The notes below the pieces were generated by a model. The model saw only the letters and a program-made list of their open reading frames with translations. It did no database searches and was not told the origin of the DNA. DNA of 64,000 bases from Afifellaceae bacterium (GTDB lineage: Bacteria; Pseudomonadota; Alphaproteobacteria; Rhizobiales; Afifellaceae), in the NCBI GenBank assembly GCA_028281235.1, contig JANQKG010000024.1, forward strand, positions 128,569-192,568, in the 5' to 3' direction. Shown here in pieces: positions 43,198-51,533 of the stretch (the stretch's first letter is position 1; every line of letters starts with the position of its first letter). Made by a program: the position numbers and the translations under genes.

Positions 43198-43595
43198 TGC
43201 ACGTCCTCCCTCAACGTTCTCGCCCTGGCAGTTGCAGGGCTCACGGCGAAGGAAGATACACCACCGAAGCGGGATTGGAAGTGGCGGCGCCCTGCCCGCA
43301 AGCTGCCGTTGAGCTCGCGCGGAGCGGCCCACCATATGGTGTCTTCTTTCGATTGTCCGCCAGCGCCGCTGCAACCGATGCGTCACGGCAAGTCATTTGA
43401 ATTAAAACAGTTCAAAAAGATAAGTGTTGCGGCCTTGTTGGACTCAAGCTAGCGATAATTGCTCTCAAATGAGCATGTTTAGAACGCTTCTCAACTGGGC
43501 CTTGAACCCGGTCTGTTGGAGGGTCGCATGCAGACGTCTCGGCGCACATCAAGTCGATGTGGCGCGCTTTCATCCTTTCCGCTGCAGAGCATGCC
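43198..43595. other. Divergent intergenic region between the sugar receptor and the iron cluster
   Basis: Apart from the short leader ORF no gene is convincing. It contains an Irr/ICE-like box, a TGCTC/GAGCA inverted repeat at 43460-43475 and a GATAAT-type element at 43454-43459. The promoter of the sugar-binding gene must lie in the left half. Confidence 0.6.
43478..43494. promoter_or_regulatory. Irr/ICE-like iron box
   Basis: TTTAGAACGCTTCTCAA, an inverted repeat (TTTAGAA-n3-TTCTCAA, one mismatch). As I recall it, the iron control element bound by Irr in rhizobia and relatives is TTTAGAA-n3-TTCTAAA. It lies 34 bp before the leader ORF and upstream of iron-uptake genes, which fits iron-dependent repression. 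Irr itself is not encoded in the window. Confidence 0.55.
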
Positions 43596-43599
43596 ATGA
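43528..43599 (+). CDS. Short leader ORF (23 codons) coupled to the next gene
   Basis: An ATG at 43528 follows the strong GGAGGG (43518-43523) by about 5 nt. Its stop TGA (43597-43599) overlaps the ATG at 43596 of the next gene as ATGA. The small peptide is Arg/Ser-rich with one Cys (it starts MQTSRRTSSRCG). The next gene has no ribosome-binding site of its own, so translation of this leader probably drives it. A leader peptide rather than a functional protein is the likelier reading. Confidence 0.45.
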   Translation: MQTSRRTSSRCGALSSFPLQSMP

Positions 43600-44096
43600 C
43601 CGGCCCCATGTCGCGTCAAGGCGGATGCCTCCTGCAGAACCTGCCGGAGCGCCTGGTGCTTGAAGGCTATCGCCATTGGATGGCCGGCTATGAGACGGGC
43701 TCCATCGAGCCGTGGGAGCGCTGCTGGAACATGTTCACCGAGGCGCTTGGCCATCGCAATGGCCGTGACATGCTTGCCGCCGTCAGCGCCTGGGCGCGTG
43801 AGTGCTACATGCATGCCCGCCAGCCGCCGCAAACCTTCCCCTTCAACTGCCGGCACATCTGCCGCCATGAATGCATGGCCATGGCGAGCGTCGCTGCCCT
43901 TCAGCATGACGACGAACAGGTCGCGAAGTTCTGTCTGGAGCAGCTCGTGCATAGCGGCGGCGTTGCCCAGACCCGCCGCGCCGCCTGGGATCTGGCCGAC
44001 ACGCTTTCCGCCCATGGCCACGCCATGATGCCCGTGCCGTTTCCAGTCATCGCCAGCATCGCGATGCAGGCGCCGCCAGGCCGGCTCCTGCACTGA
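43596..44096 (+). CDS. Cys/His-rich protein of unknown function ahead of irpA (166 aa)
   Basis: I do not recognise a family. The product is soluble and helical, with a dense metal-ligand-like stretch FNCRHICRHECMAMA around residues 83-97 (Cys-x3-Cys-x3-Cys with two His), other Cys in CWNMF, ARECYMHA and KFCLEQ, and no signal peptide. The ATG at 43596 is chosen because it overlaps the leader ORF stop; the frame is open to 43557 but without a binding site. It is 40 bp upstream of irpA on the same strand. The context suggests a cytoplasmic iron-, copper- or haem-related helper; this is inference. Confidence 0.65.
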   Translation: MTGPMSRQGGCLLQNLPERLVLEGYRHWMAGYETGSIEPWERCWNMFTEALGHRNGRDMLAAVSAWARECYMHARQPPQTFPFNCRHICRHECMAMASVAALQHDDEQVAKFCLEQLVHSGGVAQTRRAAWDLADTLSAHGHAMMPVPFPVIASIAMQAPPGRLLH

Positions 44097-44136
44097 CACC
44101 TCGTCGCACAGACACATCCAACTCAAGGAGACTTAG

Positions 44137-45402
44137 ATGCCGACGCGTTTGCTTATCGCCCTGCTTACGGGCGCCTGTCTGATGGCCGCGCCCTCAGCGC
44201 GAGCTGCGGAGCCTGGTGCGGTGCTTACGACCTATGCCGACATCGCGCATGCCAAATTCGAGGATTCCTTGACCACGGCCCGCGCGCTCGATGCGGCGAT
44301 CGACGCGCTGATCGCCAATCCGTCGGAGGCCACGCTGAACGCAGCGCGCGCCGCCTGGATTGCGGCCCGCGTGCCCTACCAGCAGACCGAGGTCTATCGC
44401 TTCGGCAACGCCATCGTCGACGATTGGGAGGGCAAGGTGAATGCCTGGCCGCTCGATGAGGGGCTGATCGACTATGTCGATGCATCCTACGGCACGGAGA
44501 GCGACGAAAACACGCTCTACACAGTCAACGTGATTGCCAACGCCAAGCTTATTGTGAACGGCGCGGACGTCGACGCCTCGGCGATCACGCCGGAGCTTCT
44601 CGCCGAAACGCTTCATGAGGCGGAAGAGGTCGAGGCCAATGTGGCGACCGGCTATCACGCCATTGAGTTCCTGCTGTGGGGGCAAGACCTGGCCGGGACG
44701 GGCGCGGGGGCCGGTCAACGCCCGGCGTCAGACTTCGACATTGCCAACTGCACCGGCGGCCATTGCGACCGGCGCGCGGAATACCTCAAATCCGCGTCGA
44801 CGCTGCTCCTCACCGACCTGGAGGAGATGGTGGCCAATTGGGAGGCTGAGGGTGCCGCCCGCAAAGCCCTTCTGGCGGACGAGCAGGCTGGCCTTACGAC
44901 CATCCTCACCGGCATGGGGTCGCTCTCCTATGGCGAGCTTGCCGGCGAGCGCATGAAGCTTGGCCTTTTGCTCCACGACCCGGAGGAGGAGCACGATTGC
45001 TTCGCCGACAACACGCACAACAGCCATTACTTCAACCAGATCGGCATCCGGAACATCTATATCGGCGCCTATAAGCGCATTGACGGCTCGGTCGTAAGCG
45101 GGCCCTCCATCGGCGACCTGGTGGCGGAAGCCGACGCTGCCGTGCATGCCGATCTGTCGGCCAAGATCGAAGAGACGCTGGTGGCCATGGCCGCCATGAA
45201 GGCGCGCGCGGAAGGCCTGGAGGCCTATGACCAGATGATCGGCGAGGGGAACGCGGAGGGCAACGCCGTTGTTCAGGCGGCGATCGACGGGCTAGTCGCT
45301 CAGACGCGCCCGATTGAACGCGCGGTCGCAGCCCTTGGTCTTGGATCGATCGAGGTCGAGGGCTCAGACAGCCTGGATAACCCGTCTGCGGTGTTCCAGT
45401 AA
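44137..45402 (+). CDS. irpA: Imelysin-family iron-regulated periplasmic protein (IrpA-like)
   Basis: A 421-residue exported protein with signal peptide MPTRLLIALLTGACLMAAPSARA. Imelysin features include the GxHxxE motif in TGYHAIEFLLWGQDL near residue 172 and helical pairs (AARVPYQQTEVYRFG, DDWEGKVNAWPLDEG, THNSHYFNQIGIRNIY). Imelysins (M75 family, COG3487) bind iron and participate in uptake; peptidase activity is doubtful. An AAGGAGA precedes the ATG. It is the first main gene of a COG3487-3488-3489-3490 cluster. The Irr-like box upstream fits expression under iron limitation. Confidence 0.92.
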   Translation: MPTRLLIALLTGACLMAAPSARAAEPGAVLTTYADIAHAKFEDSLTTARALDAAIDALIANPSEATLNAARAAWIAARVPYQQTEVYRFGNAIVDDWEGKVNAWPLDEGLIDYVDASYGTESDENTLYTVNVIANAKLIVNGADVDASAITPELLAETLHEAEEVEANVATGYHAIEFLLWGQDLAGTGAGAGQRPASDFDIANCTGGHCDRRAEYLKSASTLLLTDLEEMVANWEAEGAARKALLADEQAGLTTILTGMGSLSYGELAGERMKLGLLLHDPEEEHDCFADNTHNSHYFNQIGIRNIYIGAYKRIDGSVVSGPSIGDLVAEADAAVHADLSAKIEETLVAMAAMKARAEGLEAYDQMIGEGNAEGNAVVQAAIDGLVAQTRPIERAVAALGLGSIEVEGSDSLDNPSAVFQ

Positions 45403-45412
45403 GCAGCTCGCC

Positions 45413-45447
45413 GAGAGGGCGGCCATACGCTACCGCGCCGCCCTCTC
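45413..45447 (+). terminator. Intra-operon hairpin after irpA
   Basis: Perfect 11-bp stem GAGAGGGCGGC (45413-45423)/GCCGCCCTCTC (45437-45447), loop 13 nt, 10 bases after the irpA stop and 33 before the next gene. No U-tract. It probably stabilises irpA mRNA or reduces downstream transcription. Confidence 0.55.
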
Positions 45448-45480
45448 GCTTCCTGTGTTGCACGCATCCTTCGAGGCGCC

Positions 45481-46995
45481 ATGCGCATCCGCATAACTCT
45501 TTCGGTGCTGGCTGCATTGGCAAGCTCTGTCGTGCTGGCTGATGGATTGCTGCCGCATCGCGATGATCTGAGCGCGGAGGATCGTGCGCGCGTTGCGGCC
45601 GTCACCGCCTTGCCGGACGACTTCTCCAAGCCACAGGGCTTTGAAGCGATGTCGGGTGGCGCCGCAACCTCAACCGCCTCGGTGAACAGCAACGCGTTTT
45701 CCCATCCCTCGGCCAATCTCAAGGGCCAGGCACGCGCCGACTTTTTCGTCGGCAACGGGCTCTTCAAGAAGGTCTGGGTGTCGGCGCCTGCCTCCACGCG
45801 CGCGTCGGACGGTCTTGGCCCGCTCTTCAACGCGCGGTCCTGTCAGCGCTGCCATTTGAAGGACGGGCGCGGCCACCCGCCGGCCGGGCCGGACGATCTG
45901 GCGACCTCCATGTTTCTGCGGCTCTCCGTGCCGCCCTCCACCGACGCGGAGCGTGAGGCGCTTCGCACGAAGACCACGCTGCGCATCCCGGAACCGACCT
46001 ATGGCGGGCAGCTGCAGGACGTCGCCGTGCCCGGGCTGCCGGCTGAAGGACGCATGGCGATCACCTATCAGGACGAGCCGGTGACTTTGGGCGACGGCAA
46101 GGTCGTCACCCTGCGCAAGCCGACCTATTCCGTAGCGGAGCTTGGCTACGGGCCGATGGCGGACGGCACCCTGCTGTCGCCGCGCGTTGCGCCACAGATG
46201 ATCGGCATGGGGCTGCTTGAGGCCATCCATCCGGGCGACATCCTCGCCAATGCCGACCCCGACGATGCCGATGGCGACGGCATCTCCGGCAGGCCGAGCA
46301 TGGTGCGCGACCCCGATAATGGTGAATTGGTGCTCGGACGTTTCGGCTGGAAGGCGTCCAACCCGACCATCCGTGCGCAATCGGCCGGTGCGTTTGCCGG
46401 CGATATCGGCATCTCCAATCCCGGCAGCCCCGACCCGTTCGGCGATTGCACGGCCAACCAGCCGCAATGCAGAGAGATGCCGCACGGCGTGCAGGACGCG
46501 CTGGGTGATACGGAGGCGCCCGATCCGGTGCTCGATCTTGTCGTGTTCTATTCCAAGAACCTGGCGGTGCCGGCGCGGCGCGACGTGGACGACCCCCAGG
46601 TCCTGCGGGGCAAAGAATTGTTTTACAGTATCGGATGCGTCGCCTGTCACCGGCCGAGCTATGTGACGAGCCGCGACGCGACGAGCGAGGAGCATCGCTT
46701 TCAACTGATCTGGCCCTATACTGACATGCTGCTTCACGACATGGGCGAAGGCCTGGCTGATGGCCGTCCTGTCGGCGATGCGTCGGGCCGCGAATGGCGA
46801 ACGGCCCCGCTCTGGGGGATCGGCCTGACGGAGATTGTCAACGGCCACACGTTCTTTCTGCATGACGGGCGCGCGCGCAATCTGCTTGAGGCCGTTCTGT
46901 GGCATGGTGGCGAAGCGCAAGCGGCGCGCGACGCGGTCGTTGCGATGGATGCAGAGCAGCGCGCCGATCTGATCCGCTTTCTGGAGTCGCTTTGA
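45481..46995 (+). CDS. DUF1111 dihaem oxidoreductase-like protein (COG3488)
   Basis: A 504-residue periplasmic protein with signal MRIRITLSVLAALASSVVLA and two c-type haem sites, CQRCH in NARSCQRCHLKDGRG near residue 122 and CVACH in SIGCVACHRPSY near residue 382. The order and TPxLWGxG-like end (RTAPLWGIGLTEIVNGHTFFLHDGRARNL) match the thiol-oxidoreductase/dihaem DUF1111 family related to MauG and cytochrome c peroxidases. In this cluster it probably changes iron redox state during uptake. Its TGA overlaps the next ATG by one base. Confidence 0.9.
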   Translation: MRIRITLSVLAALASSVVLADGLLPHRDDLSAEDRARVAAVTALPDDFSKPQGFEAMSGGAATSTASVNSNAFSHPSANLKGQARADFFVGNGLFKKVWVSAPASTRASDGLGPLFNARSCQRCHLKDGRGHPPAGPDDLATSMFLRLSVPPSTDAEREALRTKTTLRIPEPTYGGQLQDVAVPGLPAEGRMAITYQDEPVTLGDGKVVTLRKPTYSVAELGYGPMADGTLLSPRVAPQMIGMGLLEAIHPGDILANADPDDADGDGISGRPSMVRDPDNGELVLGRFGWKASNPTIRAQSAGAFAGDIGISNPGSPDPFGDCTANQPQCREMPHGVQDALGDTEAPDPVLDLVVFYSKNLAVPARRDVDDPQVLRGKELFYSIGCVACHRPSYVTSRDATSEEHRFQLIWPYTDMLLHDMGEGLADGRPVGDASGREWRTAPLWGIGLTEIVNGHTFFLHDGRARNLLEAVLWHGGEAQAARDAVVAMDAEQRADLIRFLESL

Positions 46996-48065
46996 TGCGC
47001 CTTCTATTGGCTTTCGCGTTTGCTGCTGTCGTCGTCCTGCCGGCGCGCGCGGAGCCGGATTTCGCTGGCGCGGTGGAGCGGATCATCAACGACGTCATCG
47101 AGCCGGGCTACAAAACATTCGTCAGTGCCGCGGAGGACCAATCCACGGCGATGCAGGCGCTTTGCGATGCACCAAGCGCGGCTGCGCTTGAAACGGCGCG
47201 CGATCGCTTCGAGGCCGTTGTGCTTGCCTGGTCGGCGGTGGAGCTGATCCGCTTTGGTCCAGCGCGCGAGGACAACCGGTTTGAGAAGCTGTTTTATTGG
47301 CCGGACCGCAAGGGTCGCGGGCTGAAGCAAGTGCAGGCGATCCTCGCCACGCAGGACGAGACAGCGGACGTGGCGGAAACGCTCAGCGGCAAGAGCGTTG
47401 CCGTGCAGGGCCTGCCGGCGCTGGAATTCGTGCTCCACGGCACCGGCGCGGAGGACTTGGCGGCAGGCGCGCCCTATCGCTGCGCCTATGGCGAGGCCAT
47501 TTCTTCGGTGATCGCCGCCAACGCCGAGGCGCTTCGTCGCGGCTGGTCGGATGACGGTGGGTTCGCGCGAAGCATGCGTGATGCGGGCGGCGGGAATGCG
47601 CTTTATCAGTCGCATGGGGAAGTGGTGCAGGATTTCTTGCGCGCAGCGACGGAGCAGCTGCAGGTGGTTCGCGACCTCAAGATCGGGTCGAGCATCGGCG
47701 AAGCGCCGGAGAAGGCGAAACCGAAGCGCGCGCCGTACTGGCGTTCGGAGCTAACGCTTGCGGCGATCATGGCCAACCTCCGCGGGGTCGAGGCGATGAT
47801 GTTGGCCGGGCTTGATGACCTTCTGCCGGCCGAGCATGCGCGCTATGCGGGCGCTGTCGCCTTTGAGCTGAAGCAAGCCAAGAACACGCTCGACGCCTTG
47901 ATGCGGAACGGCGGCGCTTGGCTCGACCTCGCCGCCGGCACTGAGGGTCATCAAAAACTCTCTTACGTCATGATCCCGCTTGCCGGGGCGACGCGCGTCA
48001 TTGCGGAGAACTATCCGACGGCCTTGGGTCTGACGCTGGGGTTCAACTCGCTCGATGGCGATTGA
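46995..48065 (+). CDS. Second imelysin-family protein (COG3489 type)
   Basis: A 356-residue exported protein, signal MRLLLAFAFAAVVVLPARA. It has imelysin-like helices (EAVVLAWSAVELIRFGP, RFEKLFYWPDRKGRGLKQV), but the motif equivalent to GxHxxE reads VQGLPALEFVLHG, with proline in place of histidine, typical of the COG3489 branch. The ATG at 46995 overlaps the DUF1111 stop; the longer frame to 46899 lies inside that gene. It probably forms a periplasmic iron-handling complex with its neighbours. Confidence 0.87.
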   Translation: MRLLLAFAFAAVVVLPARAEPDFAGAVERIINDVIEPGYKTFVSAAEDQSTAMQALCDAPSAAALETARDRFEAVVLAWSAVELIRFGPAREDNRFEKLFYWPDRKGRGLKQVQAILATQDETADVAETLSGKSVAVQGLPALEFVLHGTGAEDLAAGAPYRCAYGEAISSVIAANAEALRRGWSDDGGFARSMRDAGGGNALYQSHGEVVQDFLRAATEQLQVVRDLKIGSSIGEAPEKAKPKRAPYWRSELTLAAIMANLRGVEAMMLAGLDDLLPAEHARYAGAVAFELKQAKNTLDALMRNGGAWLDLAAGTEGHQKLSYVMIPLAGATRVIAENYPTALGLTLGFNSLDGD

Positions 48066-49134
48066 CCGCCGCGCCTTGCTGCTTGGGCTCGGCGCAAGCG
48101 GCGCGCTCGCCGTCACGCCCTTCGCGAGAGCCAAGACACAGGCGGCGTTCGTTGCCTGCTGCAAGAATGGCGACGGATCATTTGCCGCCGTAATCCTCGA
48201 CGCGGACGCCAATTTGCTTTTCACCGAGGCGCTCGACGCGCGCGGCCACGACGCCGCGATCCGGCCGGACGGCGAGGCGGCGGTGGTGTTTGCGCGGCGG
48301 CCGGGCCGCTTCGCGCTGGTGCTTGATCTCCCCAATCATCGCCGTGTCGCGGCGTTCTCCGCGCCCGACGACCGGCATTTCTGCGGCCACGGATTCTTCT
48401 CCGGCGACGGCCGCCTGCTCTTCGCCACGGAGAACGATTTTGAGCAGGCCCGCGGCGTTCTCGGCGTCTATGACGTAGCGGCGGGCTACCGGCGGATCGG
48501 AGAACTCGACAGCGGCGGCGTAGGACCGCATGAAGCGCTTCTCCTACGCGACGGCCACATGGCGATCATCGCCAATGGCGGCATTGCCACGCATCCGGAT
48601 TATCCGCGCCAGAAGCTGAACCTCGCCAATATGGCGCCGTCGATCGCCGTCGTGGACATCGTGACCGGCGAGGTGGCGGAAATTGCAACGCTTCCGCCTG
48701 AGCTGCACCAATTGTCGATCCGCCACATGGCCGCGGCGGGCGACGGCACGATCTGGTTCGGCGGGCAATATGAGGGCCCGGCACAAGATGCCGTGCCGCT
48801 TGTCGGGCGCTATCGGCCGGGCGGCGCGATCACGCTCATCGACGCGCCGCCTGCGCTTTATCGCAGCATGCGCCACTATATCGGGTCGGTCGCCGTCAGT
48901 CGCGACGGCGCACGCATCGCCACGACGAGCCCGCGCGGTGGGCGCGCCATCATCTGGGACGCGGCCACGCGGACGCCGATTGAATCGCGTGCCATTGCCG
49001 ATGTCTGCGGGGCTGCACCCGCGGCGAACGGCTTTGTGCTCAGCGACGGCCAGGGCGGCGTGCGCCAGCCCGGCGGCGAACGCATGCATCCGCTGGCATG
49101 GGACAATCATCTGACGGCCATCGCAATGCGCTGA
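48055..49134 (+). CDS. DUF1513 protein with twin-arginine signal (COG3490)
   Basis: A 359-residue protein beginning MAIDRRALLLGLGASGALAV, a Tat-like signal (RR followed by a hydrophobic stretch and AxA). The rest is beta-propeller-like with repeated strand motifs (GDGSFAAVILDADANLLFTE, GDGRLLFATENDFEQARGVLGVYD, GTIWFGGQYEGPA). DUF1513 members accompany imelysin genes; function unknown, possibly an iron-carrying or assembly factor. Its start overlaps the preceding gene by 11 bp and it ends the iron operon. Confidence 0.87.
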   Translation: MAIDRRALLLGLGASGALAVTPFARAKTQAAFVACCKNGDGSFAAVILDADANLLFTEALDARGHDAAIRPDGEAAVVFARRPGRFALVLDLPNHRRVAAFSAPDDRHFCGHGFFSGDGRLLFATENDFEQARGVLGVYDVAAGYRRIGELDSGGVGPHEALLLRDGHMAIIANGGIATHPDYPRQKLNLANMAPSIAVVDIVTGEVAEIATLPPELHQLSIRHMAAAGDGTIWFGGQYEGPAQDAVPLVGRYRPGGAITLIDAPPALYRSMRHYIGSVAVSRDGARIATTSPRGGRAIIWDAATRTPIESRAIADVCGAAPAANGFVLSDGQGGVRQPGGERMHPLAWDNHLTAIAMR

Positions 49135-49170
49135 GCCGGCGCCTGCCCGCCGACTCATGCTCTTTTGCTG

Positions 49171-49261
49171 GAGCATGATCTTATCCGACCTTGCTTCGCC
49201 CGCCGAAGCGGGCTTCGCGAAGGCGGGAAAGATGGCGTCCACTTTTCGGGACCATGCTCTA
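49171..49261. repeat. Composite hairpin repeat, locus 5, with a second palindrome inserted
   Basis: Outer arms are GAGCATGATC (49171-49180) and GACCATGCTC (49250-49259, one mismatch). Instead of the usual 11-nt loop there are about 50 nt (roughly 49188-49237) containing GCTTCGCCCGCCGAAGCGGG and CTTCGCGAAGGCGGG. The last CTA (49259-49261) is the TAG stop of acdS. The element lies between convergent genes. Confidence 0.75.
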
Positions 49262-50287
49262 TCCGTTGCGATAGACGTAGCTGTAGCCGTTGAGCGCCGG
49301 CGCGCCGCCAAGATGCGCGTAGAGCACGTTTGAGCCGTCGGGGAAGAAGCCCTTTTTCACCAGGTCCATCATGCCCTGCATGGATTTGCCCTCATAGACC
49401 GGGTCGGTGATCATCGCCTCGGTCTGAGCGGCGAAACGGATCGCCTCGTTGGTCTCCTCGCTCGGCACGCCATAGGCCGGATAGGCGTAGTCCGGATTGA
49501 TGACGATCTCGTCGTCGCGGACATTGCGCCCAAGCTCCACCAGCTCCGCGGTGTTGTCGACGATCTGACGCACCTGCGCGCGCGTCTGCGCGTAGGTGCC
49601 CGACGCGTCGATGCCGATGACCCGCTCGGCGCGGTCGGCGGCGGCGAAGCCGACGATCATGCCGGCCTGCGTCGAACCGGTAACGACGCAGACGATGATG
49701 TAATCGAAGGTGACGCCGAGCTCCGCCTCCTGCGCGCGCACTTCTTCGGCGAAGCCGACATAGCCGAGGCCGCCGAATTTATGCACCGACGCACCGGCGG
49801 GAATGCCATAGGGCTTGCCGCCCGCATCGCGCACGTCCTGCATGGCGTCCTCCCAACTCTGGCGGATGCCGATGTCGAAGCCGTCGTCGACGACGCGGCT
49901 GTCGGCGCCCATCAGCCGGGTGAGCAGGATGTTGCCGACACGGTCGTAGACAGCGTCCTGATGGGGCACCCAGCTCTCCTGCACCAGGCGGCACTTCATG
50001 CCGATCTTGGCAGCGACCGCAGCCACCATGCGCGTGTGGTTGGATTGGACGCCGCCGATGGAGACCAGCGTGTCGGCATTGGAGGCGATGGCGTCGGGGA
50101 CGATATATTCCAGCTTGCGCAGCTTGTTGCCGCCCATGGCGAGGCCGGAATTGCAGTCCTCGCGCTTGGCCCAGATCTCAACCTTGCCGCCGAGCGCCTT
50201 TGTCATGCGCGGCAGGTGCTCAATCGGCGTCGGGCCGAAGGTCAGCGGATAGCGTTCGAAATTTTCAAGTAGCGACGACACGGGCAT
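49259..50287 (-). CDS. acdS: 1-aminocyclopropane-1-carboxylate (ACC) deaminase
   Basis: A 342-residue PLP enzyme closely resembling Pseudomonas ACC deaminase from [18 protein letters not shown] onward. The PLP lysine is in [14 protein letters not shown], the substrate-carboxylate serine in [11 protein letters not shown], and the Tyr-Glu pair in [24 protein letters not shown] retains the leucine that separates ACC deaminases from D-cysteine desulfhydrases. It converts ACC to 2-oxobutyrate and ammonia, lowering ethylene in associated plants or providing nitrogen. It lies 56 bp downstream of the ABC ATPase gene on the same strand. QSNHTR replaces the QSNQTR that I recall from Pseudomonas. Its stop codon is contributed by a repeat. 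Confidence 0.93.
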   Translation of the reverse strand: MPVSSLLENFERYPLTFGPTPIEHLPRMTKALGGKVEIWAKREDCNSGLAMGGNKLRKLEYIVPDAIASNADTLVSIGGVQSNHTRMVAAVAAKIGMKCRLVQESWVPHQDAVYDRVGNILLTRLMGADSRVVDDGFDIGIRQSWEDAMQDVRDAGGKPYGIPAGASVHKFGGLGYVGFAEEVRAQEAELGVTFDYIIVCVVTGSTQAGMIVGFAAADRAERVIGIDASGTYAQTRAQVRQIVDNTAELVELGRNVRDDEIVINPDYAYPAYGVPSEETNEAIRFAAQTEAMITDPVYEGKSMQGMMDLVKKGFFPDGSNVLYAHLGGAPALNGYSYVYRNG

Positions 50288-50343
50288 CAGCGTCTCCGAA
50301 GGGCGGGCTCTATCGGAGGCACCCTAGCATAGGCTTCGGGAGA

Positions 50344-51420
50344 CTAAGGCGTTGCGTGGCGGCCGAGCGCCTGCCCGTCCTTGTCGAAGACATGCATTTT
50401 CTGGTCTTCGAAACGCAGACCGACCGTATCGCCCGGCCGCACATCGACATCGCCGACATGGCGCACGGTGAGAACGCCCTGCGCGCCGCAATTGACGAAG
50501 AGCATGACGTCGGCGCCGAGATATTCCGACACGTCGACGGTACCCACGCAATGCGCCCGATCCGGCTCAACGAGCGCGATGTGCTCCGGTCGTATGCCGA
50601 GATGCGCCGCCTCTCCGGCGGGAATTGCAGCGGGAAGCATGCCCGGCCGTTGCTGCCCTTCAAGATGGAAGCGGCCGTCCGCGGTCGTCACGGACATGAC
50701 GTTCATCTTGGGGCTGCCGATGAACTGCGCCACAAAAAGATTACCCGGCGTTTCGTAAAGCTCGCGCGGCGTGCCGACCTGCTCGATCACGCCCGCCTGA
50801 AGCACGACGATGCGGTCGGCGAGCGTCATCGCTTCCACCTGATCGTGCGTCACATAGATCATCGTGGCGGCGAGCGATTGATGCAGCTTTGCGATCTCAA
50901 AGCGCATCTCCACGCGAAGCGCTGCATCGAGATTGGAGAGTGGCTCGTCGAACAGAAAGGCGGCCGGCTCGCGGACAATGCAGCGGCCGATGGCGACGCG
51001 CTGACGCTGTCCGCCGGACAGCGCTTTCGGCTTGCGATCCAAGAGCGGCTCAAGCCTCAGGATCTCTGCGGCGGAATTGACCTTGTCGGCGATCTCCGAT
51101 TTCGGCGCGCCGGCAGTCTTCAGTGCAAAACCCATATTCTCCCGCACGGTCATATGCGGATAAAGCGCATAGGATTGAAACACCATGGCCAGCCCGCGCG
51201 CGGAGGGAGGCTCGGCGGTGGCATCGCGGCCGTTGATCAGAAGCTGGCCGCGGCTGATCTCCTCAAGCCCGGAAATCAGACGCAGCAGCGTCGACTTCCC
51301 GCAGCCGGACGGGCCGACGAAGATGACGAACTCGCCATTGTCGATCTCCAGATCAACACCCTTGATGACCTGGACGTCTCCGAACCATTTTTCGACGGCT
51401 TCAAGCCTGATGGCGCCCAT
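50344..51420 (-). CDS. Sugar ABC transporter ATP-binding protein (MalK/UgpC/AglK type)
   Basis: A 358-residue ATPase with Walker A ([11 protein letters not shown], residues 36-46), the Q-loop, signature [12 protein letters not shown], Walker B ([14 protein letters not shown]), the H-loop ([11 protein letters not shown]) and a C-terminal TOBE-type regulatory part ([16 protein letters not shown]). It powers the importer encoded upstream. It is separated from the hydrolase gene by a hairpin repeat. As the only CUT1 ATPase in the window it may also serve the ATPase-less importer at 39685-43197. Confidence 0.93.
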   Translation of the reverse strand: MGAIRLEAVEKWFGDVQVIKGVDLEIDNGEFVIFVGPSGCGKSTLLRLISGLEEISRGQLLINGRDATAEPPSARGLAMVFQSYALYPHMTVRENMGFALKTAGAPKSEIADKVNSAAEILRLEPLLDRKPKALSGGQRQRVAIGRCIVREPAAFLFDEPLSNLDAALRVEMRFEIAKLHQSLAATMIYVTHDQVEAMTLADRIVVLQAGVIEQVGTPRELYETPGNLFVAQFIGSPKMNVMSVTTADGRFHLEGQQRPGMLPAAIPAGEAAHLGIRPEHIALVEPDRAHCVGTVDVSEYLGADVMLFVNCGAQGVLTVRHVGDVDVRPGDTVGLRFEDQKMHVFDKDGQALGRHATP

Positions 51421-51428
51421 GTCCGCTC

Positions 51429-51533
51429 CTAGAGCGTTGTCGTGGTTTCATTGAACCGCACCAACGCTCCATCCCTTTGTTGGAGCATGATCTTGTCCGA
51501 AAACCGGTGCCCACTTTTCGGGATCATGCTCTA
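51429..51533. repeat. Composite hairpin repeat, locus 6 (supplies the hydrolase stop)
   Basis: Module A runs 51429-51472 (CTAGAGCGTTG and CAACGCTC arms, with an inner GGTT/AACC pair). Module B arms are GAGCATGATC (51483-51492) and GATCATGCTC (51522-51531). The terminal CTA (51531-51533) is the TAG stop of the glycoside hydrolase. Confidence 0.8.

Noticed and set aside
42238-43452. 404-codon plus-strand frame opposite the sugar-binding gene
   Set aside because: Shadow frame; the minus strand carries a signal peptide and family-1 receptor motifs.
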